64,000 nucleotides of DNA from Xylanibacter ruminicola (GTDB lineage Bacteria > Bacteroidota > Bacteroidia > Bacteroidales > Bacteroidaceae), in NCBI RefSeq assembly GCF_900142525.1, contig NZ_FRBD01000005.1:1-64000 (forward strand). The letters run 5' to 3'. Made by a program: the position numbers and the translations under genes. How positions within the stretch are numbered: the first letter of the stretch is position 1; each line of letters starts with the position of its first letter. The notes beneath the pieces are model-generated. The model saw only the letters and a list, made by a program, of their open reading frames with translations, was not told the origin of the DNA and searched no databases. Positions 58,022 to 64,000 of the stretch are shown piece after piece.

Positions 58022-59560
58022 ATGGAGAAACTTTTAGAATTATATAAGCAATGGAGGGGTGCTGAGCCTGCTAATGTTCAGCAGATTCCCGGGGGCGGCA
58101 GCAACCGCTCGTATTACCGACTGACGGACAAGAATGGACAAACGGTGGTGGGTGTGATTGGTACAAGTCGCGACGAAGACCACGCGTTTATCTATCTGAC
58201 TAAGCATTTTACAAGTCTAAAACTACCTGTGCCAAAGATTCTTGCGGCTAGCGATGACCAACTAAGATACTTGCAGACCGATCTTGGTAGCATGTCGCTA
58301 TTCGATGCGATACGTGGTGGTCGCGAGGCAGGCGGACGATACACGCTAAAGGAACAGGAACTGCTGAAGCGAACTATTCGCGAGCTGCCTAATATGCAGA
58401 TGAACGGTGCACACGGGTTAGACTTCTCGAACTGCTATCCGCAAGCTGAGTTTGATGTTGACAGTGTGCTGTTTGACCTGAACTATTTTAAGTACTGCTT
58501 CCTGAAGGCTACTGAGATTGACTTTCACGAGCTAAAGTTGGAGGCTGACTTCCGATTGCTGGCGAAAGATCTGACATCGGAGCAAGGCGACACATTCCTG
58601 TATCGAGATTTTCAGGCCCGTAATGTGATGCTTGACCACGATGGAAATCCTTGGTTTATCGATTATCAGGGGGGGCGAAAGGGCCCTTACTATTACGATG
58701 TCGCGTCGTTCCTATGGCAGGCCTCGGCAAAGTATCCTCACAAGCTGCGTCGCGAATTGGTATACGAGTACTACAACTCGTTGAAGGACTATATCGAGGT
58801 GCCAACGGTACGTCACTTTGTTAACCGCCTCTCGCTCTTCGTGCTGTTCCGCACACTGCAAGTACTTGGAGCATACGGATTCCGAGGATATTTTGAACAG
58901 AAAAAACACTTTATCGAGTCGATTCCACCTGCTATACAGAACCTGCGTGAGTTGTTGGCATCATCAACACAGTTCCACTATCCATATCTGATGGATATTC
59001 TACGTCAGCTAACCGAGCTCCCACAGTTCCAGCAGATAGAGGCTGTGGCAAGTCGTGCTGATGGTTACAAGACTACAGATTTGAATCCATACAAGGCCCA
59101 CCCACAGGATGGCCCTGCCACATTCTCAAAATACGATGCTCAGGGACCACTGGTGGTAAAGGTTTACAGCTTCTCGTATCGCAATGGCATACCTGAAGAT
59201 GAGAGTGGAAATGGTGGCGGATATGTGTTTGACTGCCGTAGTACGCACAATCCAGGTCGATACGAGCCGTATAAGAAGCTTACAGGTCTTGATGAACCAG
59301 TAATAAGATTCTTAGAGGATGATGGTGAGATATTGACATTCCTTGACTCGGTGTATAAATTGGCTGATAATCATGTGCGTCGTTATATGCAGCGAGGGTT
59401 TACTTCGTTGATGTTCTCGTTTGGCTGTACTGGTGGACAGCATCGCTCTGTTTATTCTGCCCAGCATCTGGCCGAACATATACACGAAAAGTTTGGAATA
59501 GAAGTCCGCGTAGAACATCGCGAACAAAAAATCAAACAGGTGTTTGAGGCTATAAAATAA
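58022..59560 (+). CDS. Phosphotransferase (AmgK-like) fused to RapZ C-terminal domain
   Basis: A 512-aa two-domain protein. Residues about 1-330 are an aminoglycoside-phosphotransferase-fold kinase (GGGSNRSYYRL loop, YRDFQARNVML with catalytic Asp, FIDYQGGRKGP metal site), like AmgK, which phosphorylates cell-wall sugars such as MurNAc/GlcNAc. Residues about 370-512 match the RapZ C-terminal domain (SFSYRNGIPEDESGNGGGYV, FGCTGGQHRSV), which senses GlcN6P and binds RNA in enterobacteria. The fusion links cell-wall sugar recycling with regulation. The earlier in-frame start (57992) lies inside the promoter and is rejected. Confidence 0.85.
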   Translation: MEKLLELYKQWRGAEPANVQQIPGGGSNRSYYRLTDKNGQTVVGVIGTSRDEDHAFIYLTKHFTSLKLPVPKILAASDDQLRYLQTDLGSMSLFDAIRGGREAGGRYTLKEQELLKRTIRELPNMQMNGAHGLDFSNCYPQAEFDVDSVLFDLNYFKYCFLKATEIDFHELKLEADFRLLAKDLTSEQGDTFLYRDFQARNVMLDHDGNPWFIDYQGGRKGPYYYDVASFLWQASAKYPHKLRRELVYEYYNSLKDYIEVPTVRHFVNRLSLFVLFRTLQVLGAYGFRGYFEQKKHFIESIPPAIQNLRELLASSTQFHYPYLMDILRQLTELPQFQQIEAVASRADGYKTTDLNPYKAHPQDGPATFSKYDAQGPLVVKVYSFSYRNGIPEDESGNGGGYVFDCRSTHNPGRYEPYKKLTGLDEPVIRFLEDDGEILTFLDSVYKLADNHVRRYMQRGFTSLMFSFGCTGGQHRSVYSAQHLAEHIHEKFGIEVRVEHREQKIKQVFEAIK

Positions 59561-59568
59561 TAATATAA

Positions 59569-59641
59569 CCTACGGATTTTACGGATTTTACGGATTTAAT
59601 TAAATGAAAAAATAATTCGCATAATCCGTATAATCCGTAGG
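59569..59641. repeat. Near-perfect 19-bp inverted repeat with internal ACGGATTTT tandem units
   Basis: 59569-59587 and 59623-59641 pair over 18 of 19 positions. Each arm contains two copies of TACGGATT (or its inverse). It lies between convergent genes and may act as a terminator or be a dispersed repeat. Confidence 0.6.
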
Positions 59642-59653
59642 CTTAAATAAAAT

Positions 59654-60076
59654 TTACTCAGCGCTTTCAGCCTCAGGCTCGGCGTCTTTGAAATCGGTGA
59701 TGCCGGCTTCGATAAGGATATTGTACCAAGTGATGAGTTTCTTGATGTGGCTGTCCTTCACGCGGTCCTGATCCCACTCTGGCAGAACCTTTGAGAAGTA
59801 CTCGTGCAGCTCAGCTGAAGAAGCCTTCTTCTCGTTGATGCTGGCCTTCTTGCCACCCTCGAGGTTCTTCAAGTTCTCAAGAACATCAGTCAGGGGCACA
59901 TCATCAGTCTCAGTAAACATAGCGATGTCGCCAAGAGATGTGATACGATCGGTAGCAAAAGCTGGCATACGACGGTGAGTAGCATCGAGAGCCTCTACTA
60001 TCAGATTGTTATTTCCGCGGGTAACCAGCTTGTAAAGTCCTGGCTTACCTGCAATTGCTAAAACTGTTTGTTGCAT
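59654..60076 (-). CDS. DUF5606-family protein
   Basis: A 140-aa Bacteroidota protein with the DUF5606 start TVLAIAGKPGLYKLVTRGNN and ATDRITSLGDIAMFT. A small OB/SH3-like N-terminal domain and a helical C-terminal half are suggested by pattern. Function unknown. It overlaps coaE by 19 bases and closes the nusB operon. Confidence 0.8.
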   Translation of the reverse strand: MQQTVLAIAGKPGLYKLVTRGNNNLIVEALDATHRRMPAFATDRITSLGDIAMFTETDDVPLTDVLENLKNLEGGKKASINEKKASSAELHEYFSKVLPEWDQDRVKDSHIKKLITWYNILIEAGITDFKDAEPEAESAE

Positions 60077-60624
60077 TGTTCTATAATTTTAATTATTTGA
60101 TTGTCTAAATCTGTCTCGCCATCGTTCATTACCACGAAGTCGGCTTTACTGATAACTTCCTGTTGATCCATCTGACGGTTCATCCATTCCAAGGTCTTCT
60201 CGCGACTGATGTTGTCGCGATCCATGACGCGCTTGATGCGAATCTCTTTTGGAGCAACTACGGCCACTACCTTGTCCACAAGTCTGTATGCACCCGATTC
60301 GAAGAGTATAGCGCTCTCCATCCAGTTGAGGCCACTCTTTTTGAATGCTTCGAATACTGCGGGGTGAACAATGGCATCGATAGCCTCTGCATTACTTGGC
60401 GATGAGAGCAGGAATCGCGCCACCTCAGCCTTGTTAAGGTTGCCTTCTGCAGTATATGTGTCGGGGCCTATCAACTCTGTAAGTTGTTGGCGTAGGGTGG
60501 GCTCTGTTCGCATGAGCTGCTTGGCTACCGCGTCACAATCGAACACCTGTATGCCATGAGCTTGTAGTCGCTTGCATACGTAGCTCTTACCGCTACCGAT
60601 GCCACCCGTAATACCTACCTTCAT
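60058..60624 (-). CDS. coaE: Dephospho-CoA kinase
   Basis: A 188-aa P-loop kinase for the last step of coenzyme A synthesis. Walker A GGIGSGKSYVC (about 6-16), acidic VFDCDAVAKQL segment and the lid region MDRDNISREKTLEWMNRQMD fit CoaE. The ATG at 60624 is preferred over the longer frame because it puts the P-loop at the N-terminus; it overlaps the ybbR stop (ATGA). Confidence 0.94.
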   Translation of the reverse strand: MKVGITGGIGSGKSYVCKRLQAHGIQVFDCDAVAKQLMRTEPTLRQQLTELIGPDTYTAEGNLNKAEVARFLLSSPSNAEAIDAIVHPAVFEAFKKSGLNWMESAILFESGAYRLVDKVVAVVAPKEIRIKRVMDRDNISREKTLEWMNRQMDQQEVISKADFVVMNDGETDLDNQIIKIIEQCNKQF

Positions 60625-61601
60625 TCTGCGTCTTCTATCAGATAGTCTACCATGCCAATCTCCAAGCGTGCTCTGGATATGCCACGAGGCACACTCTTTA
60701 AGTAGATGTGGCATTTCTCGGTAGGGTGATTGATAATCTCATTGTAATCAGCTACTACGACAAAGTCGGTAGGCTTGAGATTACGATACACACTCACACC
60801 TGTTACGAAGCTGATGTTGACTTTGGCTGGGAATGTGCGGAGCGACTTGCCTACAGGCATGTTAACGGCCTTGATAGGCACTCCTTCTATCTGTTCCTCG
60901 GTAAGCACATCGGTAAAGAATGTAACCTTGACGTTGTCAGGAATCATCTTTACGCCTTTAATCTTAGCCAATTCGCAGTTTGCTGTTAGCGTGTCGCGGA
61001 AGTTGGCGTAGTTAAGAGGCTCAGTGTAGATAACATTGATGCTGTCGAGTTTCTCACGCGATGCATAGATGGTTATACTGTCAGGATGGTAGGCAACACG
61101 CGATATGAAGAACATTTCTTCTGGAATCACGCGTCCGCTCCATCTAACGGGTACTTTCTTCTTTGCACCGTAGTTGTAATAGAACTCTAGCTTCTCAGGT
61201 TTTACACTTGTGATGCGCGATCCGTTTGCCAACTGCTGATATACAAGCTTCTGCAGTTCGGATGCTGTAATAACACCAGTGCCATTGCTTTTTGAGTAGG
61301 TCTTGAAGCTAACCTGTACTTTCTTCAGTATGTCGCCATACATATAAGTAAGGAGTGTTATTCCTTTGTCGCGAATAGTCATGCGAACAGTATCGGTCTC
61401 CTCGCTTGTAAGCACAGCATTCTTTGGAATGCCAACTACTGATACAGGGATGTTGAACTCACGTTCATAGACCTGATTAAGCGTTGTCAGCAACCAGAAT
61501 ATACCCGAAAGAGCCAGAAATACCAGAAACACTACGAACTCCTTATTAGCTTTGCTAAAAAGGAGCATTTTGGCATATCGTAGTATTCCGAATATCTTCA
61601 T
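60621..61601 (-). CDS. YbbR-domain protein
   Basis: A 326-aa protein with one N-terminal membrane segment (about 23-42, VVFLVFLALSGIFWLLT) and then YbbR-like beta repeats facing the periplasm (NIPVSVVGIPKNAVLTSEE, VKVTFFTDVLTEEQIEGVPI). In other bacteria YbbR (CdaR) regulates c-di-AMP synthesis, but no cyclase gene is seen here. In Bacteroidota it is regularly found between yajC and coaE. It starts next to the yajC stop. Confidence 0.8.
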   Translation of the reverse strand: MKIFGILRYAKMLLFSKANKEFVVFLVFLALSGIFWLLTTLNQVYEREFNIPVSVVGIPKNAVLTSEETDTVRMTIRDKGITLLTYMYGDILKKVQVSFKTYSKSNGTGVITASELQKLVYQQLANGSRITSVKPEKLEFYYNYGAKKKVPVRWSGRVIPEEMFFISRVAYHPDSITIYASREKLDSINVIYTEPLNYANFRDTLTANCELAKIKGVKMIPDNVKVTFFTDVLTEEQIEGVPIKAVNMPVGKSLRTFPAKVNISFVTGVSVYRNLKPTDFVVVADYNEIINHPTEKCHIYLKSVPRGISRARLEIGMVDYLIEDAE

Positions 61602-61919
61602 TTACTTGTTCTGAACGGTGCTAGCCATGTCTTTGAAAACAGAAGATTTCTCGACAGTAACAACCACGTCGCGTGCAATCTTCACGTCAACAGTGTTCTT
61701 AGCCAGATCAACGCTCTTAACAGTGCCGTGGATACCACCACCTGTTACTACTTCGGTACCCTCAGTAAGCTCGTTCTGGAACTTCTGAATCTCCTTCTGT
61801 TTCTTCTGCTGTGGACGGATCATGAAGAACCACATAATGGCAAAGATAGCTACCATCATGATAATCATACTCATTCCGCCTCCCTGTGCTGCTTGTGCAG
61901 CTAATACGATACTAGTCAT
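61602..61919 (-). CDS. yajC: Preprotein translocase subunit YajC
   Basis: A 105-aa inner-membrane protein with one transmembrane segment (about 16-36), the FFMIRPQQKKQKE motif directly behind it and a small cytosolic beta domain (VVTGGGIHGTVKSVD). It assists the SecDF-Sec translocon. Overlaps the nusB stop by 8 bases. Confidence 0.94.
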   Translation of the reverse strand: MTSIVLAAQAAQGGGMSMIIMMVAIFAIMWFFMIRPQQKKQKEIQKFQNELTEGTEVVTGGGIHGTVKSVDLAKNTVDVKIARDVVVTVEKSSVFKDMASTVQNK

Positions 61920-62898
61920 TTTTCTTAGTTATTTGTTTTTTGGGTTTATAATCTTTCTTCTCCTTCTTTGGCTCGATGAATTTAGCCAGACGGCCGCTCT
62001 CAACCAGATTGCGTGCAATACCATCGAGCATACCGTTGATGTATCCAGCGCTCTTTGGGGTAGAGTAGAACTTGGCTATCTCTACATATTCGTTGATGGT
62101 AACGCTGATGGGGATGTTTGGCAGGGTCATCATCTCAGCGATGGCAATCTGCATCAGGATAATATCCATGAAAGCCAGACGTGAGAAATCCCAGTTGCGC
62201 GAAGCCTCACTCATGGCGCGCTGATACTCGTCAGCATTCAGAATGGCTGCACGGAAAATCTTGCGGGCAAAGTCCTTCTCCTCTTCGCTATCCCATTCCT
62301 GCAGCAACTCCTGCTTAGCACCATTCTGCTCCTCGAAACGCTTGATAGTCTTCAGTACAAAGGTGTCTACGATGGTCTTATCGTCGTTCCAGTATAGGCT
62401 CATGTCCTCAAGGATAGAGTCAATCTCATCGTTGTCCTGTATAAATGTGCGATACAGCTTGCGCCAAAGCTCACGATCGGCATCATAGCTGTCATCGGTA
62501 CTGTTCATATAATCCTGATAAATGTCGCTCTGCTCTATCTTCTCCAGCAGCGAAGCTACGAATGTGGCATTCTCGTCCCATCCGCTCTTTTGGGTGCTCA
62601 TAAATTCTTCGAGCTGCTTATTCTCGGCTAACTGGATTGCAAAACGGTTGAACACAAATTTCTGTGATGGTTCGGTTGTTCCCTCACGTTTGGCTCGCTG
62701 CACCAGTACTTCGTTGCGGCGTGCTGATTCCTTATTGACGGCTACTATAAGCGCCAACATGTAGTTGTAGAGGTCATAAGCTTTCGAGAGACTGAAAAAT
62801 AATTCTTTTTCAGCCGTGTCGATGTTCTTGTTACCGTTTTGATAGTACGCATAGGTTAACTGAACAATCTTGATTCTAATAATTTCTCTGTTAATCAT
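61912..62898 (-). CDS. nusB: Transcription antitermination protein NusB (long form)
   Basis: A 328-aa protein. The NusB fold lies in the C-terminal half (FARKIFRAAI, FMDIILMQIAIAEMMTLPNI, INEYVEIAKFYSTPKSAGYI, NGMLDGI), with an additional helical N-terminal domain (about 1-150), which is usual in Bacteroidota. It takes part in rRNA antitermination with NusE. The ATG at 62898 is chosen; the longer frame to 62973 reaches the -7 box at 62971-62978. A Lys-rich tail ends the protein. Confidence 0.92.
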   Translation of the reverse strand: MINREIIRIKIVQLTYAYYQNGNKNIDTAEKELFFSLSKAYDLYNYMLALIVAVNKESARRNEVLVQRAKREGTTEPSQKFVFNRFAIQLAENKQLEEFMSTQKSGWDENATFVASLLEKIEQSDIYQDYMNSTDDSYDADRELWRKLYRTFIQDNDEIDSILEDMSLYWNDDKTIVDTFVLKTIKRFEEQNGAKQELLQEWDSEEEKDFARKIFRAAILNADEYQRAMSEASRNWDFSRLAFMDIILMQIAIAEMMTLPNIPISVTINEYVEIAKFYSTPKSAGYINGMLDGIARNLVESGRLAKFIEPKKEKKDYKPKKQITKKND

Positions 62899-62970
62899 CT
62901 CACTTGATGTTTTTATTTTTTTTACCTTATAATATATATAATGCGCCGTTAGTGAACGCAAATCCGGCTG

Positions 62971-62978
62971 CAAAATTA
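62971..62978 (-). promoter_or_regulatory. -7 element of the nusB operon
   Basis: Minus-strand TAATTTTG, 73 bases before the ATG; the AT-rich spacer upstream of the gene shows no other feature. Confidence 0.5.
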
Positions 62979-63038
62979 CTAATAAAAAGCTAATTCTGCA
63001 AGAAAATCATAGAAAATTGAGGTTTTTTAGCCAAATAT

Positions 63039-63069
63039 TTTGTTGGTTCGGAAAAAAGTCGTACCTTTG
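63039..63069 (+). promoter_or_regulatory. Consensus promoter of the L25-pth genes
   Basis: TTTG (63039-63042), exactly 19 bp, TACCTTTG (63062-63069). The 90-base leader contains a small CGGA/TCCG inverted pair (63080-63095). Confidence 0.75.
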
Positions 63070-63161
63070 CACCGCTTTTCGGATAGGTATGTCCGGATTC
63101 GTGTGATGGCGAATTAAGCAAAACGTAATTTTTAACAACTTAATTTAGAGTAACACAAATT

Positions 63162-63758
63162 ATGAAAGAAATTAGCGTAAGTGGCCAGAAGCGTGCCACA
63201 ACTGGCAAGAAGGCCAGCAAGGAAATGCGTAAGGAAGGTCTTGTACCTTGTAACCTTTATGGTGAGAAGAAGGGTGAGAACGGTGCACCTGAGGCTTTGG
63301 CATTTGCCATTCCAGCATCTCAGCTCCGTCGCGTAGTTTATTCACCCGACGTTTACGTTGTAAACATCACTATCGATGGTGAGGATCACAAGGCAGTTAT
63401 GAAGGAGCTTCAGTTCCACCCAACAACTGATGCACTGCTGCACGTAGATTTCTACGAGGTAAACGAGGAGAAGCCAATCACAATTGGTATTCCTGTTAAG
63501 CTCGTTGGTCATGCTCAGGGTGTTCGTGATGGTGGTCGCTTGAGCCAGGCTGTTCGTACACTGAACGTTACAGCTCCTTACAAGCAGATTCCTGAGGTTC
63601 TGAATGTAGACGTAACCGAGCTGAAGCTTGGTAAGGCTATCAAGGTAGCTGAGCTGAACTTCGAGGGTCTGCAGATTGCTACTCCTGCTCAGGTTGTTGT
63701 ATGCTCAGTTAAGGCTACACGTGCTTCTCGTTCTGCTGCTGCAGCTACAGCTGAGTAA
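63162..63758 (+). CDS. rplY: 50S ribosomal protein L25 (Ctc form)
   Basis: A 198-aa protein of the longer L25/Ctc type that binds 5S rRNA. N-terminal RNA-binding domain with GQKRATTGKKASKEMRKEGL (8-27) and VNITIDGEDHKAVMKELQFH, then a beta-rich C-terminal domain (PITIGIPVKLVGHAQGVRDG). Strong consensus promoter. It precedes pth, the usual pair. Confidence 0.95.
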   Translation: MKEISVSGQKRATTGKKASKEMRKEGLVPCNLYGEKKGENGAPEALAFAIPASQLRRVVYSPDVYVVNITIDGEDHKAVMKELQFHPTTDALLHVDFYEVNEEKPITIGIPVKLVGHAQGVRDGGRLSQAVRTLNVTAPYKQIPEVLNVDVTELKLGKAIKVAELNFEGLQIATPAQVVVCSVKATRASRSAAAATAE

Positions 63759-63763
63759 TTTCA

Positions 63764-63797
63764 ATTGATAATTGATAATTGACAATTGATAATTATT
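63764..63797. repeat. TTGATAATTG-type intergenic repeat (second copy)
   Basis: Nearly identical to the tract at 25001-25030; fills the gap between rplY and pth. Confidence 0.5.
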
Positions 63798-63799
63798 AA

Positions 63800-64000
63800 G
63801 TGGACAAGTATTTAATTGTAGGCTTGGGAAATATCGGCGACGAGTACGAGAACACCCGCCACAATACAGGCTTTATGGTATTGGATGCTTTTGCTAAGGC
63901 ATCCAATATTGTTTTTGCCGATAAGCGCTATGGTTTTGTAGCAGAGACTTCGCTCAAAGGGCGTAAAGTGATACTGCTCAAACCCTCTACCTATATGAAT
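63800..64000 (+). CDS. pth: Peptidyl-tRNA hydrolase (5' part, cut by the window end)
   Basis: The first 67 codons of pth, reading through the window edge. A GTG start at 63800 gives [20 protein letters not shown], then [11 protein letters not shown] and KPSTYMN: the catalytic His and the substrate Asn residues of Pth are present. The enzyme frees tRNA from peptidyl-tRNA. It is cotranscribed with rplY, 41 bases upstream. Confidence 0.9.
   Translation, partial: MDKYLIVGLGNIGDEYENTRHNTGFMVLDAFAKASNIVFADKRYGFVAETSLKGRKVILLKPSTYMN

Overview
The window looks like a chromosomal segment of a Bacteroidales bacterium, most likely Prevotellaceae. Promoters follow the Bacteroidota form (TTG/TTTG, about 19-20 bp, then TAnnTTTG, for example at 30861-30891, 57983-58014 and 63039-63069), and Shine-Dalgarno sequences are largely absent. 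Family content fits the same group: DUF4924, DUF5606, DUF3943, DUF4450, long NusB, AmgK-RapZ fusion and the BT4734-type primase-helicase cassette. No rRNA, tRNA, CRISPR array or intact insertion sequence was seen.

Layout. 0-0.3 kb: end of a probable toxin-antitoxin locus (XRE antitoxin). 0.4-6.2 kb: an accessory cassette of small unknown proteins, a KilAC-like protein, an AEP-primase/P-loop protein and an M15 peptidase, with iteron-like repeats, leader hairpins and a perfect hairpin inside the primase-helicase gene. 6.2-11.8 kb (minus): exported carbohydrate enzymes (GH35, GH115, SGNH esterase) and a TPR gene remnant. 12.7-13.5 kb: four tandem tiny genes with near-identical leaders ending in Gly-Gly, each with a different short tail; these are probable secreted peptide (bacteriocin/RiPP-like) precursors and the most interesting item here.

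13.6-30.3 kb (plus): a rhamnogalacturonan/L-rhamnose locus. A tandem-domain acetylesterase, a GH2 enzyme, a GH28 enzyme and a DUF4450 protein would release and trim the polymer. RhaM, an AraA/FucI-family isomerase, RhaB, RhaD and lactaldehyde dehydrogenase would carry L-rhamnose to dihydroxyacetone phosphate and L-lactate, with an MFS transporter for uptake. The usual RhaA isomerase is absent, so the AraA/FucI-type enzyme is the candidate replacement. The DUF4450 gene carries an in-frame run of six short hairpins. 30.3-31.2 kb is a long gene-free stretch with repeated TATGAATAGTTGG palindromes and the decayed 3' end of a glycosidase gene. 31.2-34.8 kb: an orphan condensation-fold acyltransferase and a six-hairpin glycosidase.

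34.9-53.8 kb is mostly core genome: YjjG-like HAD phosphatase, RNase Y, ZapA and a coiled-coil partner, RfbA, a GHMP-kinase/nucleotidyltransferase fusion, an ECF-like sigma factor, and a long minus-strand gene run (LysE-type exporter, DUF4924, RfbD, PrfC, threonylcarbamoyl-AMP synthase, ClC channel, Fmt, a 45-residue protein, Rpe), then a ROK glucokinase and a DUF3943 protein. 54-57.9 kb: a four-gene exported operon ending in an LRR-caspase protein with intact His/Cys dyad and containing a DUF4384 protein. 58-64 kb: AmgK-RapZ (apparently leaderless), the nusB-yajC-ybbR-coaE-DUF5606 operon, ribosomal protein L25 and the start of pth.
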